From Clarkia xantiana subsp. parviflora (lineage: Eukaryota > Streptophyta > Magnoliopsida > Myrtales > Onagraceae), in assembly GCA_036873135.1 (NCBI GenBank), contig JAPTYO010000002.1, positions 48,723,452-48,787,451 of the forward strand: a DNA stretch of 64,000 nucleotides. Reading direction: 5' to 3'. Numbering within the stretch: position 1 is the first letter of the stretch; each line of letters starts with the position of its first letter. Of this stretch, positions 21,864-34,084 are shown piece after piece. Under the pieces are notes generated by a model that was given only the letters and a program-made list of their open reading frames with translations, was not told the origin of the DNA and did not search any database. Both the position numbers and the translations under genes were made by a program.

Positions 21864-24800
21864 CATGAGTAAGTCCACTATCTCCATTCTGCGAGTAAGT
21901 CTGTGTTCGGATGTCGATAAGAGCAGCTAAATAATACACCAAGTGTAGATGTTGATGTCCTTTATGACTCGTATCATGTTGTAATGTAGGTTGAACTTGA
22001 TAGAAAAAACTCGTCTTTGCAGATAGCCGATGAGAACAGTAATCCGCTCGTTGGAATGAATGTTCGTACAATTGCCCCCGCTACTCTCGAGTCTCTGGAT
22101 ATGGTCGTGGTAAAGAACTTGTGAGTAAGGCACCTCCTTGTATCTTCTTTAAACTTGTTAATTTTCCAAATTGCTTCTTTCATGTTGCTTGAACGCGTGG
22201 TTGTAGTTCCCGGCTTTAGCACAATTCTCAAAAGATCCGACGCAGGGGCGCGTTCCTCGAGCGATTCTTAGTTCTTTATGCCGAGTACGACCGTGCTAAC
22301 TCCTTCTTGTGATAAAGGGAATAGAGTTGAGGGTCGTGCGGTGGTGTTTTCTGCCCCCCGGTCGAGGGACCGGCCCAAGGAGGAGTGTTCCTCCCATTGA
22401 GGTAAGCATTTGTTGACGTCTAATTTTGATGCACGTATTGCTGATTGTCGCGCTTATGTTGAAGAGCTATGTTGTGTTGAAGTTGAAGCGACCATTCTTG
22501 TCGTGTCCTTTATGTGGATGACGACGTTGCATTTGATGTTGACATTATGAACTTTTTGCCATAGATCCTTAGAGATGATGTTACCTCTTGGTTGGTTTCA
22601 GGTTGTCCGCTTCCAGCATGTTGAACCCTTTGTGAATGGGTTGATGTTGTTTTGATAATTCTTTGTTTATGCCTTTGCTTGCATGATATTTCGTCACTTG
22701 GACCTGTTTTCAATAATAATAAACATATGATAACTTGTTAGTAATATTTCATACCTTGAGCTATCTTCATTGTCCGTATGTATTGGACTTGCATGACAGG
22801 ATTGAATTCCTTGTTTTGATGGATAGAACATAGAATGTTGCGACTTGCGCATTGCAGGGTGTTATGTACACTTGGTACTTGTAGCATTGCAGGTAGTAAT
22901 GTATTTGGCACTTGGCCTTTGATATGTAGCAGTGTCGTCTTGGCGAAGCAAGACTTAAGTTTATACCGTCTCTTAGTTCCACTCTAAGGCGACGTTGTTG
23001 CAAGATACTTCTTGCTGATTTTGTTGTTTTGGCGTTAAATGCTAAAGAGCAAGATAAGGTTTGATGAGTTTTGTATAAGGTTTGTTTTAAAAAGCGTATA
23101 ACATGAAGCTATCCTTTTCAGGCCTAAGTCTTCATGGTGTATGAACCCTTAAGAGAGTATGCATACTTTTAGTGTGTGGGGTTGTCGTCTAACAAGAGGA
23201 CTTCCGCCACGATGGGGTGATCAGTCCCATCACTGCATTTGCCGCATCCTGTTTCTATTCAGGGAATGGCTATGAACATGAGGATTTGCTTCTAAGAGCA
23301 TTTCGCAGCATGCCATTTTTTAGAAGTAACCATGGGGTTTGCCCTTACATGGAGGATACCACAACATGCTACTTTTGATAGTAAATCTTAGTGTTTATCC
23401 AAGATATTGCTTGTTGTTGACGCCTTTGGAATAGTCGTCACTTTGAGTAGAGAATTTTATAAGTCCCTTTTTGTACATATGCCGCAAGTTGTCATTTGCC
23501 ATATATAAGTTGACTGTGCACATAGCGTGATGGCTTTGTGTTGCTGACATCTTCTTTATATAGCCGCTGTTATGGATGGAGACTTAAACTCCATGTTGGT
23601 GTAGATAATAGATATGTTGGCGTTATATGCCATAAATCTCTTCTTGAACATAATGCTTAGCTTGTATTGTTGAAGTAGATATTATGTGCATAGGTTACTA
23701 CTTGGCATAATTCCCATGTAGTAATCGTAGTGTAGCATGTACCTACGAACAGAGTTGCTCTTTGTTAGATAGTTGCAATGTTTACAAGTTTGAAAAAATA
23801 TGGAGTTATGAAATTTTCTTTTTAGTAATGCATATAATAAATAAAGTAAAAGAATCTGATACGAGGATTCCTTGTTTGTGTAGGAAACTTCCCTAAGTGC
23901 GAACGCGATAGGTGCGGATCATGACAGGTGCACATATGTTGGGAGAGTAGCTTTTCCAAGTATCACACGCTACATGTGATTGTGAATATGTCGGTATGAA
24001 CAGCGACTTATGCATTATTGTATGCGTCCTCTAGATGATACGCGTTGATGCCTCCTTAGCATGATGTACATTCCTATGTATGATCATTTCTTGGTGTTTC
24101 CTTTTTAGAAGAATGGTGCCGCGTGTTCTTACAATTATTCGTTCCTTCACTTCGGTGGAATGCCGAGCACTTGTCAGCTTGGTGCCCCCCATGTCGCTTG
24201 GCAGTCGTACCGCTGTTTCCTGATGGTTTTTATTACTTCATCTTCTGACAGTGATGCGCCTACTCAGACCATCCTTTCTGACTCATTTATCTTGATTTCT
24301 TGTAATGAGAGCAGGACGTGCATGGTCTACCCTTGGGTTTACATCAATGACGGGGATTCCGCTATTGTTTGTCTTGACATTATGTTAGAGTGCAACCTTG
24401 TAGCAGTCTTTCGATAGCTACTGATCTCCCTTTATTTCACCAATTTCTGCCTTTTGTTGGAAACTTGATCTTTTGGTGTGATGTTGGCGCTTATCATACC
24501 CCCTTGTTCATGGTTGTATACCCTACGATTCCATAATATGCGCCAAGCTTTTCTGCAATCACGAACGGAACGCCGATTTGGAGTTGTTGCTCTCCTTCTC
24601 CTATAGCGCACTGCGCGGTGTTGAATTAATGTGCTGGCTTTGCGATGTGTGCTTCATGTGTTCACTTTCAAGGGGCCTTGGTTTACTTGATGTGTTTCTT
24701 CATACACTTGTGACTCTTTCCGAGGTTATGTGTGTATGACGATTGTGCATATGGTTGAGAGATGTTATTCTGGTGGAATCCTCATCTTCTCCTTTGTTTT

Positions 24801-25396
24801 GTCCGAAGATTAGGTTTCGCTGTCGGCGTACGTTTTGAGTGGTACGATCCTTCTTGTGTTCTTGAAAAGGGTAAACTTGCTGGATGTTGGGAATATTTCT
24901 CTAACTCTTTTTTCATGATGGGCTTGGCACATGCGTGCTTATAACATAGGAGCGTATCCTGAATTCCAGTCTTCCACAATGCTGATGACGTTTGTCATTT
25001 GGGTAATGCCCCCGTCTTGTTTATTATTGCAGCGCGAGTTTTAGTCTTGTGCGTACAGAATGCTTGAGGCTCCGTTGCATGGGGATGTTGTTTGTCCTAA
25101 GCCGTTTGTTGTTCATAGTGTGATAGCTTGTGTTGTTGACGCAATTAATATGTGCGTAGTTGTTACTTGGCGTTGTTCCAAGGTAGTATGCATGATATAA
25201 TAATGTACCTGCGAAAGTAGATTTAACCTTCATTAGATATTTGGAGTTCATACAACGGATTACAGGAAGGCGTTTACTGATCGCTCCTTTTGAAAAGTAC
25301 TAAGGCTAATAAGTATAAGTTGTACTTAATCTAAGAAGACTTAAAGTAGATAAGCGAAAAAAGGAGGTAAAGGGATTGTTTATGTGTTTGACGTCT
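21864..25396 (-). other. Gyp1 non-coding interior between gag and the nested element
   Basis: About 3.5 kb with no recognisable protease, RT, RNase H or integrase. The part near 24120-24190 is homologous, in inverse orientation, to 49570-49650 of Gyp2 (shared ACAAGTGCTCGGCATTCCAC), so the non-coding interior is a feature of the family and not random flank. Scattered short frames have no family resemblance. Confidence 0.7.
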
Positions 25397-27289
25397 TCAT
25401 AGGTGATTTGTCGGCAAGTTGACTCTGCCACGTGCCACATAGTTCCTCAGTGCATCTAGCGTGTTGAGCTCTATAATCTCCACCTTTGGGGATGAACAAA
25501 TGTTGATGTCATGCCCCCCAGTTTTATGGCGCTTGCATCGTTCTTCAACATTCTTGCCAAGGAAGGCAGTCATTGGCTCAAGTGGACGGTGAAGCTTGTT
25601 TTCCGAGAGTTTGAAATTTATTTCCTCCACCTTCGTGCTCCAAGGATTGTATAAGCCGTCATAATTGATTCCATGAGTGACGTTGTTTTTTCGCCGCTTG
25701 GCGATAGCTGGATTATCATTCGCCTTTTCTTTTCCTTTGCCTTTTCCTGAAGACTTCACATGAGACTTCCTTTGATGCTTATTTCCTTGGTCGATATACT
25801 TCTTCATTTCTCCTTTTAAGATTAAGCTGTTTACAAGAAACCTTAATCCAACACAGCTTTCCGTCTCGTTGCCATACACTTCGTGATTTTCACACCATGT
25901 GCTTTCATCTTTTCCCAATGGGCCCTTGCGGAAATTATAGGGCTTTTTCCACAGCTTGGTCTCCTTTATCTCTTTCAAGATGACGGACAGTGGTGTGTTC
26001 AATGGAACACATTTGGCGAGATTGGTCTTTTTGAGCCTTTGGACGTTTGACTGGAATGGCCTCTTTTGTTGCGATTGTCTCTTTTCCCAGGAAACGTCTA
26101 TCTATTTTTCAATTACTGCCTTCAAGGTTCTTGTTGTCAGTCCCATGATTGGGACGTCATCGTCATTATCAGGTTTTTTCCGTCCATTCTTGTGACACGT
26201 GTCAGCATCGTCTTGGCTTGTCCTCGTGGAAGAACCTTCCTTGTGAACTTTTGAGCGGGAGGTTGGAGGTTGATTCCATGCCCCTTCTTGGTGTTGTGCT
26301 ATCACATACGAGTTGTATGAGCGTGCAGTTCTTTGCATTGGTTGTTGGTACTGGAAGGTACCTTCCGTGTATTGTCCCCCTATTCTTTGGTGCAGTGTGT
26401 CTTGATGACTTGTGACTCGGGACTTTGTTCTTGTCTCCTCGACTTGTCCGTTGATTGGGGGCACAGGTGGTGGTGGCGGGGCATATCCTTGGTTCCTTAA
26501 CATCTTTTGGAATGCAAGCAGCTCTTCGAGCGCGGTCATCATGGTGGGAGTGACAGGTGATGGCGGGTTGACACCTTTGTATTGGAGGAATCCTTGGTCG
26601 TACTGTGCGAAGGATGCACTTCTTGTTAGCATGAAGAAAGCATTGGATGTGGCAACAGGGATGTGGGAGGATCCAAGTCGACTTCTTGTCAGCTTCTGCG
26701 TGGTTATGGGCAAGGCGTCGTGGTATGCAACGTGCTCCTTGTCCTTTGATGAAAACCCAATGACATCTTCAAAGGCGGCATCCTTTATGTCGACATATTC
26801 CATGTTGGTATCATGGGATTTGTGCATTGTCTTCATAACGTACACTTCTTGCTCGTATGGCTCCTCGCTTTCAACATCAAAGTCTTCATGGATCATATGC
26901 ACGTTTGCCATCTTTTCCGGTTGGGGTTCAATGTATACTGTATTTTGGACTTTAAGGCCATGCTGTGCGGAAGGCACACTGCTTGTTGGCATGGAGGATG
27001 CAGCGAACATGTCTTTATGCACGTGCAAATGATCTTGCTGACTTGTTGCCTGCTTCTGTTTGTTGGCTGGCATCCCATATGGGAATTCTTCATTGATCCC
27101 CGTCTTTTGCTCGAACTCATGGGCTAATGCATTATTATGAACTTCGGGACCGTGCTGTGCGGAAGGCACGTTTGCGGTTGGCACGGATGAGGCGGTGGAT
27201 CCTATATCTGGGACGTGAGAACGTCCTGGTCGGTTTCTTGTCGGCTTCGGCTTGCCTGCACCCGCCTTCTTTGGTCGTCTTCTAGTCAT
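25397..27289 (-). pseudogene. Gyp1 gag-like protein, N-terminal and C-terminal parts
   Basis: The chosen start is the ATG at 27289 (MTRRRPKKAGAG) because Gyp2 begins at the equivalent place. The N-terminal region is Pro/Ser-rich, with a PYGMPANK motif and MTALEELLAFQKMLRNQGYA followed by a proline run, both conserved in Gyp2. One in-frame stop (26102-26104) interrupts it; the same frame then gives LNTPLSVILKEIK and WCENHEVYGNETESCVGLRF, the Cys/His segment typical of the gypsy gag C-terminus. I do not see the central gag domain normally between these parts, so it appears internally deleted. Confidence 0.75.
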
Positions 27290-27340
27290 AGCTCGCGGTG
27301 CGGAACAGCTTTTTGTTTGAATCACACTGAAGGCGCCAAA

Positions 27341-27704
27341 TGTTGGGTTCGCTTCACCACTTGGGCAGCTTTGGGCTTTTTCCTTCACGAACAGGTTTCT
27401 TCCTTCACGATCGGGCTCGAGATACGTGTATACGGACGGGAACGCCGCAATCCTTAATACACAATCACCGAGCTAGACTTCAATCCTCAACCTTGGACTC
27501 TTGATCTTCGGGTCCTGCACGAAGGGCAGTAACCAGCGTGGGATGGGGTAATGCTGGTTGGGCCCACTCCGACGCTCAAGTAAGCACTTCTAGAGAGATA
27601 AAGCCTTAGAGAGAAGTCAGAGCATTTCAAGTCCAAAAGTGAGGTGAGCCCCAAATGAGAGACTTAGGCCCCTATTTATAGGGAACCTAAGGATCCTGCT
27701 CAGT
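27341..27704 (-). repeat. Gyp1 5' LTR, truncated
   Basis: Matches the first half of the 3' LTR from TGTTGGGTTCG through CCTAAGGATCCTGCTCAG and then stops. On the minus strand this keeps R/U5 and the TATA region but loses most of U3. The primer site sits at 27340 and below (GGCGCCAAA on +). The break abuts the GTATAGTGG array. Confidence 0.88.
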
Positions 27705-29033
27705 TTTTAAGAATAAATGAAGTATTTGCTGGCCAAAAAAAAAAAATTATGTTTCATTTTATCCAAAAATAATCTCTTAGAGTTACATTAATTTAAATTT
27801 ATAATTTTAATTAATAATGACATAATCTTTGTATAGTGGTTTAGGGTATATGGTATAGTGGTTTAATGTTTGGGGGTATAGTGGTTTAACGTTTCCGATT
27901 TAGTTTTTAAAGTATTTTTCACTATATCCAACTATAATCTCTTAGATTTATATTAATTTATTTGTATAGTGTTAATTAATTATTTTTTCTTTATATTGTG
28001 GTTTAAGGTTTCAGGTATAATGTTTTACGGTATAGTGGTTTAAGGTTAATGCTCTAATGGTTTCTGATTTAGGGTATAGTGGTTTCGGGTTTTGGGCTTG
28101 GGGTATAGTGGTTTAAGGTTTAGAGGGTATAGTGGTTTAAGGTTTAGGATATAGTTTTTAAAGTATTTTTCATTTTACCCACAAATAATTTCTGAAATTT
28201 ACATTAATTTAAATTTATAGTGTTAATTAATTATATCATAATCTTTGTATAGTGGTTTAAGATCTAGGGTATAGTGATTTACGATTTAGGGTATAGTGGT
28301 TTAATGTTTGTGGTATAGTGTTTAAACAATTTTTTTTTTCACTTTACCTAAAACAATATCTTAAATTTACATTAAGTTAAACTTATAGTGTTAATTAATT
28401 ATGACATAATTTTTGTATAGTGGTTTATGATTTAGATCATAGTGGTTTAAGGTTTGGGGTTTAGTAGTTTAATATTTATGATTTTCTTTTTAAATTATTT
28501 TTCACTTTTTCTAAAAATAATTTCTTAGATTTACATTAATTTAAGTTTTTAGTGTTAATTAATTATGACATAACATTTGTATAATATTTATGGTATAGTG
28601 CTTTAAAGTTTGGCCGTTTGGTGTACAGTGGTTTGGAGTATATTATTTTTTGGTGTATAGTGGTTTAATGTTTATGATTTAGTATTTAGAGTATTTTTCA
28701 CTTTACCCAAAAATAATATCTCAGATTTATATTAATTTAATTTTATAGTGTTAAATAATTATTTCTTCTCTATAGAATGGTTTAAGGTTTCGGGAATATC
28801 ATTTTACGGTATAGTTGTTTAAGGTTAATGATATAGACGTTTAGGGTTTAAGGTATAATGGTTTAATCTTTAGAGTATAAGGTTTAAGGTTTATGATATA
28901 GTTTTTTAAGTATTTTTCAATTTATCTAAAAATAATATCTTAGATTTACATTAATTTAAATTTATAGTGTTAATTAATTATGACACAATCTTTATATAGA
29001 GTTTATGGTATATGGTACAGTGGTTTAAGGTTG
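27705..29033. repeat. GTATAGTGGTTTAAGG satellite-like array, left half
   Basis: Short words GTATAGTGGTTTAAGGTTT and TTTAGGGTATAGTGG recur throughout. They are organised in longer periods of about 160-250 bp, marked by TTTTTCACTTTACCCAAAAA, TAGATTTACATTAATTTAA and TATAGTGTTAATTAATTATG (seen near 27740, 27905, 28160, 28330, 28500, 28690 and 28910). The array continues after CopC at 45813, so CopC inserted in it. No gene is present. Confidence 0.85.
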
Positions 29034-29633
29034 TGTTGGCATTTGATGTATATGGGACGCCATAAATGGGAGCCCATTAATATAAGCCCAACAGATTAAG
29101 CACAAATGAGATTAGGCACATATGGGATTTTGTGTCAGACCTAACTCCCTATGAGCCACAATTGGCCATAAATGTACCAAGCCCATTTTGTGTATAGTTC
29201 GGCCGAAATAGAGTTGGAACCCCTAGTGGGTTTTGCTCATCTCCTCTTATAAATAAGAGATGTTAGATTATTTCTTAGGGTTGATCACTCTCTCCCTAAG
29301 TTGAAAAGAAAAGAAATTTCTCTCTCTAATATAGTGAAGTTTCAGTCGAACCAAACCCAGTCCAAGGAGGTGCCGAAATTGTGTCAACAATTTACCCCAG
29401 AGATCCATCATGTCACCGAATTGAAAGAGGCTTTGTACTGGAGACAATTGCCTGCGGATTGCTCTTTAATCAGAGTTCCTGCATGACCCGTCCGGCAGGT
29501 CGAGAACTCTCTCAGTGGCGATCTTGGGCTACGGAAAGCGAAACTGGTATGTGCTCCTTGTTCCGCTGCGTAATTAGTTTACCTAGTATGTACACGTGTT
29601 TTAATCCGTAGTAACTATCCCCTAAATCCATCA
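29034..29633 (+). repeat. CopC 5' LTR (600 bp)
   Basis: U3 holds GTTCGGCCGAAAT; the TATA box is TATAAATA near 29248-29255, followed by GAGATG and the start of R. U5 contains AGAACTCTCTCAGTGGCGA, a segment shared in looser form with the LTRs of CopA, CopB and CopH. This shows that the four LTR types are diverged members of one group. Confidence 0.9.
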
Positions 29634-30531
29634 ATGGTATTAGAGCATCTGTAGGGAGTTTATGATTTTTGATAAAATTGATGTTCATAGTTTTTGGTAA
29701 AACTGATATTCAAGAATTTAGTAAAATTTGTGTTCAAGATTATCAATGAAAACGTGATTTTTATCAAAATTAAAATATGGATTTGTGATTTAGGTAAAAT
29801 TTGATCAAGAAATTTGACCATCAACCCTAAAAAAAATTATATTTCGGCCGAACCATAGGTGTAATTTTTTTTATTTCTTCGGCGCCAAGTTACCTAAGTT
29901 TTGGCCAGCTAGAGGTATTTAAGGCATCAAAATTGTGATATTAATTACCGATATATTATGTGCATGAATTTAGGGATATAGATATATTTGATATAAATTA
30001 ATTTCCTAAAGATTGAGAAAATATATTATTGATAGATTTATATCCCTAATATAGAATCTTGACAATTAAATATATATATATATATATATATAGTGGCTGC
30101 CGAATTATATAAATGTATATATATATATACTGAGCAAATATTTGGAAATTATATATATTATAATTATTGTTACTTGGCGGCAAAGTTAAGTTTTTTGTGG
30201 ATTTTAAAACCCTACTTATCAATTTCGGCCGAACCATATGGGTTAAATGGGTCGGATCCAAATACACAATCGGTTCAGGTCAACAGACCCGGGTAACCCG
30301 TGGGGTTCGAACCGGTTCAGGTCGGGTCCCATCGGTTCAAACAGGTCGTGTCAAGCGGACCGGGTTTTCTCAATCGGTTCGACCCAAATCGGGACGGGTC
30401 AGACCAGGTGGTAAAATGGGTCAGGTCAAACCCAACCCGATTTAATTAAAATGAAACGAATTAACCTAACCGGACCGGTCGGACCGGGTCAAGCGAACCG
30501 GACCGAACCGGTCGGACCGGGTCAAGCAGAC
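29634..30531 (+). other. CopC leader, upstream part
   Basis: Primer site, then AT-rich leader with (AT)n runs, TTTCGGCCGAACCAT twice (about 29846 and 30222) and a dense block of GGTTC/GACCGG words at 30240-30530. No protein. CopB interrupts it at 30532 and the leader resumes at 38968. Confidence 0.75.
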
Positions 30532-31128
30532 TGTTAGCATATGGTGACGTGGCGCCGTAATTGGTAGCCCATTAATATATGTGGTTACCTAAGATAATTA
30601 GCTAAATGTCAAATTAGGGCTAATTGGGCCAGACCTAATTCCCATGTGACATGGGAGGCCCAAAATTGGGCCTCCCCCACCACATAAGTCGGCTGAAACC
30701 CTACAAGGGAAGGGGGAGGATTTTCTCCTCCCCCACTATATAAGGAGGCCTTGGGGTCAGTTCCAAAACACACCATGATCACAACTCCTCCTAAGTTGTT
30801 ATTTGAGAGAAATCCCCTTCTCTATATAGTGAGTTCGGCTAGCTCAATAAACACCACCATTGGTGTGCCAAATTGCTTCCGAGCATTCAGTCCGAGGTTC
30901 TGTCCCCGTTGAAGAATCGATTAGAGGAATTGTTGTGGAGCTTATACCGCGTAGGACTTCTTCTCACGAAGAACTTGTACGAGTTCCGACCGGTGGATCA
31001 GAACTCCCTCAACAACGTTCTTGGGCAGGAAAGCTATTGAGGTATGTGTATATTATTCCGATGCGTAATTAGATTACTTACAAGTACACGTTTAGCATTC
31101 TGTAGTATTACGTTCCCGTAATCCAACA
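30532..31128 (+). repeat. CopB 5' LTR (597 bp)
   Basis: TATA box TATATAAG at 30737-30744 in CCACTATATAAGGAGG. R/U5 carries GTTCTGTCCCCGTTGAAG and AGAACTCCCTCAACAACG. A short frame at 30860-31072 lies wholly in the LTR and is not considered coding. Confidence 0.92.
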
Positions 31129-31578
31129 GTGGTATCAGAGCTTGTGTTAGGAGTTCTTGAAATTTTGATAAACTGATGTTCTTGAAAATTTTATAAAAAC
31201 CGAAATTTTTCAATGAACATCATGAGTAATCCAAAATTTTTAAACAAATTTCATATGTTTGATCTTTAAAAATTAAAATTTTCGGAATTTACATGTTTTT
31301 ATAGATCAAAACCGAAAACTCATGTTTAAATTTGAGTTTGATGTTCATGATCTTCAAGAACACGATAAGTTTTATCAAGAACAATATTTGGATTCATGAT
31401 CATAGTAGTGTTTGATATTAAAATTTGACAATTTTTCCAATCTTTGGTGTTATGGCCGAAACCCTAGGTGAATTATTAGGTAAATTTTTTAATTTCTTGG
31501 GGGTGCAAGTAAGTAAAATTCGGCCGGCCCTAGCATATGGATATATTTGTTACCATATTTTAATTTTATTAAAAGGAG

Positions 31579-31631
<53 letters not shown>

Positions 31632-33265
31632 TGGAAAGATAAAGAATGATTCACATTATATATTAAAATATATAAACTATCAATATATTTAGCTAAAATA
31701 TAGGGATAAAGATATATTGATAGGAATTAGTTACTTAAAATGATTAAGAAAAATATTGTCAACATATATTTTAATCTCTAAAGATATATTTGACAATAAT
31801 ATATATATATGTGTGTGTGTGTGGCCGGAATTATGGATATATATGTTTATATTGTTAATTGATTTGCATCTTCTAGATAAAATCTTGAGAATATTTATAT
31901 ATATGTTATTTAATTATTGTGCCGATATATATATATAATATTGGAAATTATTTTAAATAATTAATATTTCTTGGTGGCTAAGTTAAGTTTTTTTTTTTTT
32001 GTGGATTTTAAAACCCTACTTAGCCCACATGATATATTTCGGCCGAACCCTATGGATTAATTGGGCCGGTCCAATTTGCAAAACCGGAACGGGTTAAACC
32101 AATCCGGGTTTTTCTTAATCGTGTCGTCCTAGTCGGGTCGGGCCGGACCAAAGTAACTAAGTGGATCTAAACCGAACCGGTTTCGAGTGATGAACCGAAC
32201 CACAATCTTATTTTATTAAACCATTTCAGACCAAACCGGATTTTTAAAATCGGACCGACTCAGACCGGATTTTAAATTGGACGGAACCAAATTTAAAATT
32301 TTTCGGAAATTTTAAATGTTCAATAAAATAGGATGTCAAATTTTAAATCCAAAATTTTTTCGAACTTTAAAATTTAACATAAACAGTGCTCTTAGGGTTT
32401 ACGTTTTAACACGTTTTCGGATAAAACCCTAATACCTGGTTACGATTATGGGGATGGATCTCGGATATGCATGTTTTTGGGACTGGATTAAATTAGTGGG
32501 CTGAATTGCAATTGTTTACTTTCTGTAACATATATTAGAACTGTCGTCTTGACTTAGTCAAGCTAGCTGGATAATAAATTGCGAGCATTGAGCTCTGGGA
32601 TTTAAATATATGGTATGCGCAATAGGATAGACATGCTATGCTGATTGAAAATGCCTAGAATCCATGTGTAGAAATTTCGCATGATTGATTGTAAGCATGG
32701 ATTGCAAGTCAGCCCCTAATATTTTCAAAACGTTTTTAAAACTGAAAATACCAGTCGCCAATTATGCATGATGTATGCGGAAGTTGCATGTTTTGACACG
32801 TATGCTAGAATGTTCATGAATGAAAGCATGTGGTAATTTACTTTAAGTAGAATTATGTATGCTAAGGAACATTAGACGCATGACGCGTAAGCATGTTGTT
32901 TTTAGTTTGTTCGATTTATGGCGTGATATAGTATTATGCATGCGTAAATTATCTGATAATTTTACAAAATCAAAAAGGGCCATGGGAAAGCCAAGATCTG
33001 GTATGCTTGTTTGAAAATTCCCGTTCCGGTAATTTGCAAAATAATAACCTTTTTTCAAAAGACTGGTCTATTGGATTGAACACGACAATAGTGTGAACTC
33101 TTTCACAACACCCACATCCCTCGGTTTACTGGCGGTTGGTTTGGTTTAGTGACTGAATGATCACTATTAGTCGTATTCCATCTTAATAGATAATCCGATG
33201 TTTGCAATTCTATCAAAATGTTATTGTCTCCCTAACTTAGCATAATTATCAATGTGTTAGTATCG
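31129..33265 (+). other. CopB 5' leader
   Basis: Primer site followed by about 2.1 kb of non-coding leader. It includes a long (AT)n run (31582-31628), a (GT)n run near 31811, the palindrome TTCGGCCGAA (about 32039) and a block of CCGGTT/GGACCG words (32060-32290). It is the reference for the uninterrupted leader that dates the Helitron in CopA as a later insertion. Confidence 0.8.
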
Positions 33266-34084
33266 ATGGCTGCAACTAGCAATGTCATTTCCCAGTTGAA
33301 CAAGGGAATAAGGTTGAATAGTAGTAATTATAAGATATGGTAATTTCTGAAATAAGAGGTCTAGATCATTTGACCACAAAACAGACTAGGCCTGAGGGAG
33401 ACCTCACTGAAGAGCAAAAGACATTCTATGATGAATGGGATGTCAAGGATCATGATGTTCGTTCCACCTTGTTATCTATGCTGGAAGACGAGATTCTCTA
33501 AAGGTTTGATCATTTGGGAACTGCCAAAGACCTCTGGGATGGTCTTAAGGCAACATTTGCTGTTCAAACCATAGCCCAAAAGCGATAGTTTAACATCGCT
33601 CTTGAAGGATCATGTTATGCATGTTGGTAACATCGCTGAACTCAAGGAAGCAGGTGAAATCTGTCTGAGGAACAACATATCAATTACATGATCCGCTCTT
33701 TGCCCGACTCTTGGAGCATCATGAAAATGAGCCTTACCCATGCCACCCATCTCGACACCCTCGAGAAGGTGCAAGTTCATCTTGAGCTGGAGGAGGATAG
33801 ACTCAGGGCTGAAAAGTGTAGGTCTGAAATGCATATTGCATCCTCCGCGCCAGCCGAACAAAAGGGGAAGCGCAAGAGAAGGGAAAAAGTCCTCAAAATA
33901 AAACTGAGAAGTTTGTGGCAAACAAAACCCAGAAGAATTTTAGACGCAAACAAACTTGTGGCAAGAAAAGGCAAGCAAAACAAACACGAAAAGAGGAAAC
34001 TCGAACGTGTTTTAGGTGTGGTGTAAAAGGACACCTGGCTGCTGCCTGTACCAATCCTCCTAAGGTACGCAAAGAGAAAAGATG
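33266..34084 (+). pseudogene. CopB gag
   Basis: Starts ATG at 33266 (MAATSNVISQLNKGIRLNSS), then loses frame after NYKIW and carries several stops through 33660. It resumes at 33688 with IRSLPDSWSIMKMSLTHATH and a basic region. The nucleocapsid knuckle CFRCGVKGHLAAAC (about 34007-34048) is a complete CCHC box but lies in another frame. Same UBN2-type copia gag as CopA, with an additional deletion between about 33340 and 33610. Confidence 0.9.

Larger units (their letters stand above)
16072..27704 (-). mobile_element. Gyp1: gypsy-type (Tat-like) element, gag only
   Basis: On the minus strand: partial 5' LTR (27704-27341), primer site (TTTGGCGCCTTCAGTG, from 27340 down), a gag-like frame (27289-25397), about 8.5 kb without pol, polypurine tract (CTCGGGGGCAAG, 16803-16792) and 3' LTR (16791-16072). 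The LTRs share long, nearly identical blocks. The GGCGCC primer motif and the gag resemble Tat-lineage Ty3/gypsy elements. Without RT or integrase it is a large non-autonomous derivative. A smaller LTR element (19111-21858) is inserted in it. The right LTR is cut at about 27704, so no target duplication can be checked. Confidence 0.85.

Noticed and set aside
26412..27032. 206-codon plus-strand frame
   Set aside because: Shadow of the gag-like frame on the opposite strand, which is the one conserved in Gyp2.
30860..31072. Conserved small protein also seen at 38699-38944 and, inverted, at 2846-3085 and 12061-12300
   Set aside because: All four copies are the same R/U5 segment of CopA/CopB LTRs; repetition reflects LTR identity, not a gene family.
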